Position numbers and translations under genes: made by a program
Shown here: positions 6,253 to 12,679 of the stretch, in pieces
How positions within the stretch are numbered: the first letter of the stretch is position 1
Layout: the number at the start of each line of letters is the position of its first letter
Assembly: GCA_019244945.1 (NCBI GenBank)
Contig: JAFASD010000516.1
Coordinates: forward strand, 1 to 12,679
From: Acidobacteriaceae bacterium
GTDB lineage: Bacteria > Acidobacteriota > Terriglobia > Bryobacterales > Bryobacteraceae
Direction: 5' to 3'
Length of the DNA: 12,679 nt
Notes under the pieces: generated by a model
Told to the model about the DNA's origin: nothing
Database searches by the model: none
The model's input: only the letters and a program-made list of their open reading frames with translations

Positions 6253-8133
6253 ATGACTGTAGCTGAACCGCTTACCTTTACCCGCGCCGCCGAGTTTCGA
6301 AAGAAACTGGAGGCCAAAATTGCCGTCGCCGATGGCGCCATGGGCACCATGCTTTACGCCAAAGGCATCTTCATTAACCGATGTTTCGATGAACTGAATC
6401 TCTCCGCTCCACAGCTCGTGAAGGAGATTCATCAGGAATACGTTAGGGCAGGCGCGGAAGTCCTGGAGACTAACACCTTCGGCAGCAATCGCGTCCGGCT
6501 CGCGGCCTTTGGATTCGCGGAAAAGCTGCGCGCTATCAACACCGCCGGTGTTCGTCTCGCGCGGGAAGCAGCGGGAGAAAAGGCTTTCGTCGCCGGCGCT
6601 ATGGGCCCCTTGGGAACACAAATAGAGCCGCTCGGCCCAATGTCCTTCGCGGAAGCGCGCGCTGTATTCCGAGAGCAGGCAGAGGCGCTTGTCGACGCCC
6701 AGGTGGATTTATTTGTTCTCGAAACCTTCTACGAGTTGAGTGAATTGCGAGAGGCCATATTCGCCGCGAGAGAAGCGGCCGGTCCCGAGATGGTGATCAT
6801 CGCGCAGGTAACCGTGAATGACGACGGGACCTTGCGTGACGGCACAAGCACCACCACGTTTACCAAAAGCTTGAACGAGTGGCCGGTGGACGCCATGGGC
6901 GTGAACTGCTCCGCGGGTCCGAAAGTGGTGCTCGAAACCATCGAAAAGATGATTCCGTACACCTCCAAGCCCCTCAGCGCGATGCCCAATGCGGGCCAGC
7001 CTGCGACCATCGAAGGCCGCAATATTTACCTCTGTTCGCCGGAGTACATGGCGCAATATGCCCGCCGTTTTCTCCAGGCAGGAGTGCGGGTCGTTGGCGG
7101 CTGCTGCGGCACGACGCCGGAGCACATCAAACTGATTTCAAGCGAAGTCCGTTCTCTGCAGCCCGTCCAGCGCAAAACGACAACGGTCACCGTTGAAGAG
7201 GGCAAGCCTGAAGTCAAGCGCCTCGCAAAAGTGCCGATTGCCGAGAAGTCTCAACTCGGCGCGAAGCTCGCTGCCGGAAACTTCGTCGCTTTCGTCGAGA
7301 TTCTCCCACCCCGCGGCATCGACGCTTCGAAAGAAATCGCCGGCGCGCGCCTTTGCAAGGAAAACGGAATCGACTGCATCAACGTGCCCGACGGTCCCCG
7401 AGCCAGCGCCCGTATGAGCGCGCAAGTCACTTGTCAACTGATTCAACAGCAAGCGGACATAGAAGCTGTGCTTCATTTCTGCTGCCGTGATCGTAATATG
7501 CTCAGCATTCAATCCGAGTTGCTGGGCGCCCATACCGTTGGCGTGCGGAATCTCATCTGCATCACCGGCGATCCGCCACGCATGGGAACCTACCCCGATG
7601 CCACTGCGGTCTTCGATGTCGATTCCATCGGCCTGACCAACATCGTCAACAATCTCAATCAGGGTCTGGACATTGGAGGCAACCCGATGGGCTCCCAAAC
7701 CAGCCTGCTCATCGGCGTCGGGGCCAATCCAGGCGCTTTAAATATGGATGAGGAGCTTCGCCGCTTCGCGTGGAAGGTCGAAGCCGGCGCAGAATACGTA
7801 GTAACGCAACCAGTCTTCGATCTGGACTTGCTCGAAATCTATCTCAAAAAAACAGAGCAGTACAAGCTCCCCTTCATTTGCGGCATTTGGCCGCTGACCA
7901 GCTTTCGAAACGCCGAATTCATGGTGAACGAGCTCCGCGTCCCGGTCCCCCAAGAGTATATGGACCGCATGAGACGCGCCGACAGCGCCGAAAAAGCTCG
8001 CGCGGAAGGCATTCTGATCGGACGCGAAATGGCTCAACGGGCCCGCTCTATGGTGCAAGGCGCTCAGCTAAGCGCGCCATTCGGCCGATACGAAATGGCA
8101 GTGCAGGTTGCCGAAGCTCTCGGCGAACGCTAA
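6253..8133 (+). CDS. Bifunctional homocysteine S-methyltransferase / methylenetetrahydrofolate reductase
   Basis: This 626-residue fusion acts in methionine synthesis and one-carbon metabolism in the cytoplasm. Residues about 15-300 are the homocysteine S-methyltransferase (Pfam S-methyl_trans) domain: VADGAMGTML (25-34), ETNTFGSNR (72-80) and the three zinc ligands expected for activating homocysteine, C219 (GVNCSAGP) and C284-C285 (GGCCGTTPEH). After a linker (about 300-335) residues 340-620 form the FAD-dependent MTHFR domain: FVEILPPRG (347-355), NVPDGPRASARMSA (377-390), LICITGDPPRMG (434-445) and VTQPVFD (517-523). No cobalamin-binding module follows, so this is not full MetH. Fusions of this kind are annotated in Bacillus (YitJ-like) and other phyla. 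The reductase probably supplies methyl-THF, but whether the transferase uses it directly is not settled by sequence. The ATG at 6253 has only a weak upstream Shine-Dalgarno. Confidence 0.95.
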   Translation: MTVAEPLTFTRAAEFRKKLEAKIAVADGAMGTMLYAKGIFINRCFDELNLSAPQLVKEIHQEYVRAGAEVLETNTFGSNRVRLAAFGFAEKLRAINTAGVRLAREAAGEKAFVAGAMGPLGTQIEPLGPMSFAEARAVFREQAEALVDAQVDLFVLETFYELSELREAIFAAREAAGPEMVIIAQVTVNDDGTLRDGTSTTTFTKSLNEWPVDAMGVNCSAGPKVVLETIEKMIPYTSKPLSAMPNAGQPATIEGRNIYLCSPEYMAQYARRFLQAGVRVVGGCCGTTPEHIKLISSEVRSLQPVQRKTTTVTVEEGKPEVKRLAKVPIAEKSQLGAKLAAGNFVAFVEILPPRGIDASKEIAGARLCKENGIDCINVPDGPRASARMSAQVTCQLIQQQADIEAVLHFCCRDRNMLSIQSELLGAHTVGVRNLICITGDPPRMGTYPDATAVFDVDSIGLTNIVNNLNQGLDIGGNPMGSQTSLLIGVGANPGALNMDEELRRFAWKVEAGAEYVVTQPVFDLDLLEIYLKKTEQYKLPFICGIWPLTSFRNAEFMVNELRVPVPQEYMDRMRRADSAEKARAEGILIGREMAQRARSMVQGAQLSAPFGRYEMAVQVAEALGER

Positions 8134-8147
8134 ACTGACGGAATATC

Positions 8148-8165
8148 CGGCGCACTGCGGCGCCG
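8148..8165 (+). promoter_or_regulatory. GC-rich hairpin between the metH/metF fusion and the Sua5 gene
   Basis: CGGCGC (8148-8153) and GCGCCG (8160-8165) are perfectly complementary around a 6-nt loop, in the 44-bp spacer 12 bases ahead of the GTG start. There is no following U-run, so it is not a standard terminator. It could limit translation of the second gene or stabilise mRNA. No clear Shine-Dalgarno is seen between it and the GTG. Confidence 0.3.
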
Positions 8166-8177
8166 CATGCCATTCGA

Positions 8178-8816
8178 GTGGCTACCGACCTGATCCAAAT
8201 CGACCTTGACAATCCCTATCCGGGGGCAATCGACCGCGCCGTCGACGAAGTCGCCCGAGGACACGTGGTCGGTGTTCCCACAGACGCCCTGTACACCCTC
8301 GTGGCCGATCCCCTCAATCTCCAGGCGGTAGGCCGTGTCTTCGCCGCAAAAGGTCGCGAAAGTGTCCGTTCTCTTCCATTGGCGATTTCAGATGTTTTGA
8401 TGGCCGAGGATTTGGCCAAGGAGCTTACTAGCCGTTTTTACATTCTGGCCCGTCACTTTTGGCCGGGACCACTCACCATGATCGTGCCAGCGGCAGCGAA
8501 GGTCCCTCTGAAAGTCACTGGGAACACTGGGCGGTTGGCCATGCGTCACGCAAGTTCAAACGTGCTGAACGCCATGGTGGAAAAAACCGGCCACGCTCTT
8601 ATCGCCACCAGCGCGAATATGTCCGGCCAGCCCACCATCACGAGCGGTATCGAACTGTTCGCAGCCATGGACGGCCGCCTCGATCTCGTGCTCGATGGAG
8701 GCCTTTGCACCGGCCCAGGTTCAACCACCGTCGATATCACCGAGCCGTATTGGCGCGTCATCAAAGAAGGCGCAATCTCTGAAAAAGAAATCGCCGAGCG
8801 GCTTCAGGCAAATTAA
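8178..8816 (+). CDS. L-threonylcarbamoyladenylate synthase (Sua5/YciO/YrdC family)
   Basis: The 212-residue protein has a single YrdC-like domain. It makes threonylcarbamoyl-AMP from threonine, bicarbonate and ATP, the first step of the t6A37 tRNA modification. Visible motifs are VGVPTDALYTL (31-41), VFAAKGR (54-60), HFWPGPLTMIVPA (93-105), NTGRLAMRH (116-124), TSANMSG (144-150) and GSTTVDI near 185. The first motif differs from the usual PTDT.YGL by A for T and T for G. The usual KPL after the KGR motif is SLPL, which I recall as normal in some acidobacterial members. It lacks the C-terminal Sua5 domain of longer homologues, like E. coli YrdC (TsaC). The start is GTG; an ATG at 8167 is out of frame. 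It lies 44 bp after the methionine gene and probably shares its transcript. Its stop shares a TTAA with the convergent DUF2071 gene. Confidence 0.92.
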   Translation: MATDLIQIDLDNPYPGAIDRAVDEVARGHVVGVPTDALYTLVADPLNLQAVGRVFAAKGRESVRSLPLAISDVLMAEDLAKELTSRFYILARHFWPGPLTMIVPAAAKVPLKVTGNTGRLAMRHASSNVLNAMVEKTGHALIATSANMSGQPTITSGIELFAAMDGRLDLVLDGGLCTGPGSTTVDITEPYWRVIKEGAISEKEIAERLQAN

Positions 8817-9547
8817 ACCCATCTCGGCCGTCCGATCCGCACATACACACCGGGCGAAAAATGCGCCAAGGGCTCGCCACTTGGCTTCGGAACTCCGGAA
8901 TGATGAACGACATTCTGTTCGAGCTTGAGCAGCGTAGCCGATTGCAAGGGCCATCGCGGGTGTTCGACCTGAGCGTATGCCAGACGGCCAGCGAGAGTTG
9001 TATAAAGCCGGAAGCGCGCAGTAAGAAAACGCTCCCGCTCTTGTGGGTTGATTTGCGGCCCCGAGCGAATCGCTATGCTCGCTTGCCCTGTGCCGAAATG
9101 CCTGCGGCTCGAGTACTCCACTTTTCCTGAATCGCAATGGGCTGCCATTTTCGCCCATCGATAAGGCAACCCATAGGACAGCCTGGCGCCGCAAACTGCG
9201 GCGAGACGGTCTGCCTCGAGCGAGAAGAACCAGATGCCGCGCTCTCCATCGGGGCCGCGTACGTAAGTGCGAACGTTCATCTCCGGAAACCGCGAGATCC
9301 ACGGAAGCGCTGGGAGCACGGGCGGCCGCAACCGAGTCAGGATGAAGGGCGTCATCCCAATCCACGCAGCGCCATCGAAAGTGTCAAGCTCCAGCTCCAT
9401 GGGAAGCAGCGGCCGAATGACTCCCGGCTGATAACGCCAATGCACGAACGTGAGGCAATCCCACCCCTGAAACATGATTGGCCATTTCACCGGGTGAGGC
9501 GGATATTCGCTGATCAAGTCTTCGCGTTCATTCGTCACGCGGCTCAT
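8813..9547 (-). CDS. DUF2071 (YqjF-like) family protein
   Basis: This is a 244-residue protein of the YqjF/DUF2071 family, whose fold is related to acetoacetate decarboxylase; the biochemical role is not known to me. The family pattern is clear: WPIMFQGWDCLTFVHWRYQP (22-41), then LLPMELELDTFDGAAWIGMT (47-66), then FPEMNVRTYVRG (87-98) and GIWFFSLEADRL (104-115), followed by YGLPYRWAKM (125-134). No signal peptide or membrane segment is seen, so it should be cytoplasmic. Its ATG start at 9547 lies in a 4-bp ATGA overlap with the stop of the upstream AsmA-like gene, so the two are co-transcribed and probably coupled. The 3' end converges on the Sua5 gene with no space for a terminator between them. 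Confidence 0.88.
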   Translation of the reverse strand: MSRVTNEREDLISEYPPHPVKWPIMFQGWDCLTFVHWRYQPGVIRPLLPMELELDTFDGAAWIGMTPFILTRLRPPVLPALPWISRFPEMNVRTYVRGPDGERGIWFFSLEADRLAAVCGARLSYGLPYRWAKMAAHCDSGKVEYSSRRHFGTGQASIAIRSGPQINPQERERFLTARFRLYTTLAGRLAYAQVEHPRWPLQSATLLKLEQNVVHHSGVPKPSGEPLAHFSPGVYVRIGRPRWV

Positions 9548-11085
9548 TTCCGCCTGAACAGAGATACGTGGAAAACCGGATGCGAATACGTCCCGCTAAT
9601 TCGCACCGGAAGAACCGCGCCTGCCCCATCCTTCTTGAACCAAGGATCGAGCGGCTTCAGAAGAATCGATTTCAGCCCTCCAGCCGCTTTTGAAAGAGTC
9701 GCGCGCATGGCGAGCTCACCCCGGAGGTCGATCGCTTCCGTGACCACGTCGTACGTGCCGCTGCCTCTGGCGACTGCTCCCGGCATCGCAAACACCGCTC
9801 CCGAGACTTGTGCGGTCCCTTCGCGAAGCCGGACGTCTCCTCTCAAATCTTCAGAAACCTGTGCTGGCAGATTCCTAGACTTGGTTTTGACCTTGTTTCC
9901 GCGAGCGCGCGCGCTAAGTTCATCTACTTTTTCTTGCGTTGTCGATTTCGTGAAATCGGCGTCGGAAATCATGAAATTGCCGTCCAGTTGCACTCTTCGA
10001 ATAAACGGCCGGTGTGTTGGCGGAAGCTCGACGTGTGCGTGCAGGGTCAAAGGACCGGCAAGCGGAGGAACATCGGTTTTTACAAACAAACGCAGCAGGT
10101 CCTGAACGCGCCCGTCGGGAGAGTCGAGGTCGAGCGAAACCGTTTTTCCGGGCTCTCCACCGATACTGCCTTGCGCGATGACCGTGGTCTCCAGGAAGTG
10201 CGCCCGAACAGACGGGATGCTAACGTCACCCTTGGTGCCATTGGCAACAGCGTGGAATTCGGCAGTCACTCCAAGTGAGTGGCCGCTGCGCGTGACTTCG
10301 AAATTCGGAATCTCCGTACGCCCAATTATCTGCGCGCGTCCAACGGTACCCAGAAATCGGCCGTCTGCCGAAGGAGTCCCGGCGATAATTTTGTACACGC
10401 TTAGGTCGGCGTTTCTGAACTGAAAAGTGCCGGAGATCGGTGTGTCGCCAATCTTCCCAAGCCTCAACGGTCCAACGCTCCCGGAAACACGCAAATCGCC
10501 GGGAGGGTTCGGATTGCGCAAAAGCGTACGGAAACTCATCGCTTTATTTCTGGCCGCGTTTCCTACAGCCAATTCGGGAAATTCGAAACGAGTCGTTTTC
10601 CCACCCTTGTGTTTCGGAGCGACTTCGAGCACGGTCCCATTCGCAAATAACTCTGTCACAGTGATTTTGATTTTGCCCTCGCCATGTTTACGAACTGGCG
10701 GTGGAACGTGATCTGGAATGTAAACCTGAACATTCTCGAGATCAATCCGGCTGATCCGATGCGTAAAGGTAAGCAGAGCAGGCCAAGTCGTCTGGCAAGT
10801 AATTTTACCGATTCTCACAAGTGGCGGTGCGCCCGGCTTTGGCTCGCGGCTGATGGTCACGTTTTGAGCGATATAGCCTGGTTGCGGAAAATATAAGCGC
10901 TCAAAATTGGCCATCTGAACTTCGCTCGATGAGATCTGTTCCATATAACGAGTCGTTTCCTCGCGTGTGAACGGCCACTTCACCGCCAGCACCAGGAGTG
11001 CTCCGCCGAACAAGATCAGTAGGATGATTCCGCCGAGTCTAAGCCGATGCAAGAGTGTCGCGCGATGTGTTGCAAGTGCGCGCAT
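9544..11085 (-). CDS. AsmA-like inner-membrane-anchored protein
   Basis: The 513-residue protein has a short cationic N-terminus, one membrane segment (about 18-36, GGIILLILFGGALLVLAV) and then a long beta-rich region expected to lie in the periplasm. It starts with a KWPFTREETTRYMEQISSSE segment, like the post-membrane part of AsmA proteins. Near the C-terminus comes an AsmA-type repeat (DVRLREGTAQVSGAVFAMPG, GSGTYDVVTEAIDLRGEL), ending with LPVRISGTYSHPVFHVSL. AsmA-like proteins belong to the bridge-like lipid-transfer group and affect outer-membrane lipid balance; that is family knowledge, not shown here. At 513 residues it is shorter than E. coli AsmA (about 617). The start is ATG at 11085; GGAG lies about 14 bases upstream, a long spacing. 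It is the first gene of the operon with DUF2071. Confidence 0.85.
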   Translation of the reverse strand: MRALATHRATLLHRLRLGGIILLILFGGALLVLAVKWPFTREETTRYMEQISSSEVQMANFERLYFPQPGYIAQNVTISREPKPGAPPLVRIGKITCQTTWPALLTFTHRISRIDLENVQVYIPDHVPPPVRKHGEGKIKITVTELFANGTVLEVAPKHKGGKTTRFEFPELAVGNAARNKAMSFRTLLRNPNPPGDLRVSGSVGPLRLGKIGDTPISGTFQFRNADLSVYKIIAGTPSADGRFLGTVGRAQIIGRTEIPNFEVTRSGHSLGVTAEFHAVANGTKGDVSIPSVRAHFLETTVIAQGSIGGEPGKTVSLDLDSPDGRVQDLLRLFVKTDVPPLAGPLTLHAHVELPPTHRPFIRRVQLDGNFMISDADFTKSTTQEKVDELSARARGNKVKTKSRNLPAQVSEDLRGDVRLREGTAQVSGAVFAMPGAVARGSGTYDVVTEAIDLRGELAMRATLSKAAGGLKSILLKPLDPWFKKDGAGAVLPVRISGTYSHPVFHVSLFRRK

Positions 11086-11116
11086 TGAATGCTGCTACTC
11101 TCCCGCTTTCGCAATG

Positions 11117-11141
11117 AACAAGGCCGGGTTCCTTCCTTGTT
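11117..11141. promoter_or_regulatory. Inverted repeat in the AsmA / small-protein divergent intergenic region
   Basis: AACAAGG (11117-11123) and CCTTGTT (11135-11141) are perfect inverted copies separated by 11 bases, 32 bp upstream of the AsmA-like start. This has the size and symmetry of an operator for a dimeric regulator, or it could fold as a hairpin in the AsmA mRNA leader. I could not find a convincing sigma-70 promoter in the rest of the 225-bp gap on either strand. Confidence 0.35.
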
Positions 11142-11298
11142 GATCTGTGCTGCGGGAAATTGTTGCTAGCCAGAGTGGCCTGAGAACGCAACGGTGCGCC
11201 TGGCACTTACCTGATTGCGGCGTCTATTACAAACTAGGAAGCTGTTTCGAACAAGAGGCGTCCTAATACTGTCGGGACAAGCTGAGTGAAAAACTTCC

Positions 11299-11303
11299 GA
11301 GGA
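11299..11303 (+). promoter_or_regulatory. Shine-Dalgarno GAGGA of the small Gln-rich protein gene
   Basis: GAGGA lies seven bases before the ATG at 11311. This is the best-spaced ribosome binding site in the window and supports that start and the reality of the unrecognised gene. Confidence 0.65.
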
Positions 11304-11310
11304 CTAATCT

Positions 11311-11802
11311 ATGCCACTTTCTGATCTCATGGGACTTCTGCAACAATACACGAATCCGGGCGCAGCGAACACTGCAAATGTACAGCAGGATTTTCAACAG
11401 GTTTCCCAGACGGCTCCTCAGTCCCATTTAGCTAGCGGACTTGCCGAGGCCTTCCGGTCCGATCAAACACCTCCTTTCGCCCAGATGCTCAGCACGTTGT
11501 TCAGTAATTCGAATGGGCAGCAACAAGCCGGCATCTTAAATCATCTTTTGGGTTCCCTTGGACCCGGGGCTGCATCAGGTATTCTGGGAAATTTGCTGGG
11601 AGGCGCATCTCAAGTCACGCCGGAACAGGCGCAGCAGGTCCCGCCCGAACAGGTTCATCAATTAGCCGAACAAGCGGAGAAAAACGATCCCTCCATCATC
11701 GATAAAGCCAGCAGTTTTTATGCGCAACACCCGGGCCTGATCCAAACCTTGGGAGCTGGATCAATGGCATTGATCATGTCTCACATATCGCGCAGATTCT
11801 GA
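11311..11802 (+). CDS. Small Gln/Ala/Gly-rich protein of unknown function
   Basis: I do not recognise a named family with confidence in this 163-residue protein. The N-terminal third is Gln-rich (QQYTNPGAANTANVQQDFQQ at 11-30). The middle has Gly/Leu-rich turns (GILNHLLGSLGPGAASGIL, 74-92; then LLGGAS). At 102-117 there is an eight-residue tandem repeat, VTPEQAQQ then VPPEQVHQ. It then has a conserved-looking helix-turn segment DPSIIDKASSFYAQHPGLIQ (126-145) and a short hydrophobic stretch LGAGSMALIMSHI (147-159). There is no signal peptide. The composition recalls, but does not match, DUF937/YidB-type proteins. It has a good ribosome binding site and the frame is open throughout, so it is probably a real gene. 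Its 3' end overlaps the convergent glycoside hydrolase gene by 22 bp. Confidence 0.75.
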   Translation: MPLSDLMGLLQQYTNPGAANTANVQQDFQQVSQTAPQSHLASGLAEAFRSDQTPPFAQMLSTLFSNSNGQQQAGILNHLLGSLGPGAASGILGNLLGGASQVTPEQAQQVPPEQVHQLAEQAEKNDPSIIDKASSFYAQHPGLIQTLGAGSMALIMSHISRRF

Positions 11803-12679
11803 GTGCAGGATCCCGATTTCCAATTCACTGGTAACATCTCGATTTCGCCCCGCGCGTTCACCAGCAACAGCAAAGACTGACCCGGTTCGAACTTCAATTC
11901 CAGCGGGACTTCTAGATTTCTCCACCGCAGCACAAGCTCACGACGCATCGCGCCACACTCGATACAAAAACCGTAGGGCATCGGATACGGAATCTCTTTC
12001 GCTTTTGGATGAGCAAGGAAAACTAACAATGCGTCCTGCAACACTCTGGCCCAGTACCACGGCAAATCCTCGCCTCGAAGCAAGGGCGTGATCTGACTTG
12101 AATTAGACACGACATTCGGCTTAGCAAGCATCTGCTCCAGATCCGATGCGTACAAAGGCTCGCGCCGCCACCCTGGCTGCCGGCATAAACGCTTCCAAAT
12201 GATGGTTGCACCTTCGTCGGCAAGCCGAACCAGCTCCCGCAAGGAATCGGCATCTAGCCATTCGCAATCTACATAGAGTGCCTGCAAACGCAGTCTTCTC
12301 GAACAAACAAGATCGTTCTCGACAATCGCCTCCTTGAGAAACGCATGCGAGATCCACAAAGGATGAAATCCGTCGAGTTCGGAGGGCGGCAGCGCGTGTC
12401 TCATTTCCCAATGAAAATTTGCCCCAGGCGTACGCTGCTCTTCGGGCAAACGGTCCAGCATGAGCGCATCTTCAAATGGAAGATAAACGCCCACGCCTCC
12501 ATATGGCTCGCCACGTTTGAGATGAAAGGAGACATTCTCTAGATAAGCGTTGAATTCCACTAGATCTGCTGCAAATGGACTATCTGGGCCAACATGAACA
12601 GAGGCATAAAACTCGACCTCCTTGCCGGCCGGTTGGTAGGGCATACCGTGCCAGACAATCTGATTAATGCCATTGGCAA
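11781..12679 (-). CDS. Glycoside hydrolase, C-terminal part (GH106 alpha-L-rhamnosidase-like; 5' end outside window)
   Basis: The frame is open to the right edge, giving about 299 C-terminal residues; the ATG at 12644 is internal and not the start. The first visible segment, ANGINQIVWHGMPYQP, followed by FYASVHVGPDSPFAADLVEF and NAYLENVSF, resembles the end of the catalytic barrel of large GH106-type hydrolases (NGIN...HG..Y...FYAS). Next comes a Rossmann-like module with GGVGVYLPFEDALM, GANFHWEMRH, FHPLWISHAFLKEA, LYVDCEWLDADSLRELVRL and GATIIWK. That module is like the glutaminase-like domain seen in such enzymes and in GH42 beta-galactosidases. The end is beta-rich (LVLRWRNLEVPLELKFEPGQ), suggesting a sandwich domain. 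The catalytic residues should lie upstream, outside the window, so family and substrate are tentative. Such enzymes release sugars from plant or microbial polysaccharides. Confidence 0.65.
   Translation of the reverse strand, partial: ANGINQIVWHGMPYQPAGKEVEFYASVHVGPDSPFAADLVEFNAYLENVSFHLKRGEPYGGVGVYLPFEDALMLDRLPEEQRTPGANFHWEMRHALPPSELDGFHPLWISHAFLKEAIVENDLVCSRRLRLQALYVDCEWLDADSLRELVRLADEGATIIWKRLCRQPGWRREPLYASDLEQMLAKPNVVSNSSQITPLLRGEDLPWYWARVLQDALLVFLAHPKAKEIPYPMPYGFCIECGAMRRELVLRWRNLEVPLELKFEPGQSLLLLVNARGEIEMLPVNWKSGSCTQNLRDM

Noticed and set aside
5992..6621. A 209-codon minus-strand open frame across the VOC-metH/metF boundary
   Set aside because: It is antisense to two well-supported genes and shows no recognisable family.
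9137..10105. A 322-codon open frame on the plus strand
   Set aside because: It lies antisense to the DUF2071 and AsmA-like genes, both with clear family patterns; its Arg/Pro/Ser-rich translation has no domain and looks like a GC-driven shadow.
12644..12644. The ATG at 12644 as the start of the glycoside hydrolase gene
   Set aside because: The same frame stays open upstream to the window edge and reads ANGINQIVWHG, a family-like segment, so the ATG is internal.
1..12679. CRISPR array or other periodic repeats
   Set aside because: No recurring 20-40-base unit with regular spacing was found in any intergenic part.

Overview
The window looks like part of a soil bacterial chromosome, most likely from Acidobacteriota. 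This is an inference from the mix of housekeeping genes (a fused homocysteine S-methyltransferase/methylenetetrahydrofolate reductase, a Sua5/YrdC-type protein, an AsmA-like protein followed by a DUF2071 protein) and from the style of the proteins. No rRNA or tRNA gene is present to fix the taxonomy. I see no transposase, CRISPR array or recognisable attachment site.

Region 1 (1-5457, minus strand) is a restriction-like defence cluster, read right to left: an adenine-specific DNA methyltransferase, an SF2 (DEFH-box) helicase and a GIY-YIG family protein that runs off the left edge. The three genes are tightly coupled, with 4-bp and 8-bp overlaps. The methyltransferase gene is split by one +1 frameshift between SAM-binding motif I and catalytic motif IV (NPPY). 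The locus is therefore either recently inactivated or carries a one-base sequence error. The core genes of BREX and DISARM are not in the visible part, and the methyltransferase N-terminus shows no obvious nuclease motif. The cluster is best described as a three-protein MTase-helicase-nuclease system whose mechanism cannot be read from sequence alone.

Region 2 (5458-5683) separates the cluster from the divergent chromosomal genes. It holds a candidate promoter, a hairpin over the methyltransferase ribosome binding site, and a possible remnant of an XRE-type regulator.

Region 3 (5684-8816, plus strand) has a small VOC/glyoxalase-fold protein, then the fused methionine-synthesis gene (S-methyltransferase plus MTHFR), and 44 bp later the threonylcarbamoyl-AMP synthase (Sua5/YrdC) for tRNA t6A.

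Region 4 (8813-11085, minus strand) is a two-gene operon, AsmA-like membrane-anchored protein then DUF2071 protein, with a 4-bp ATGA overlap. It converges on the Sua5 gene so tightly that both stop codons lie in one TTAA.

Region 5 (11086-12679) has a 225-bp divergent intergenic region with a clear inverted repeat, a small Gln-rich protein of unknown function on the plus strand, and the C-terminal third or so of a large glycoside hydrolase (GH106-like) entering from the right on the minus strand. The last two overlap by 22 bp at their 3' ends. No stretch over 300 bases lacks a gene.
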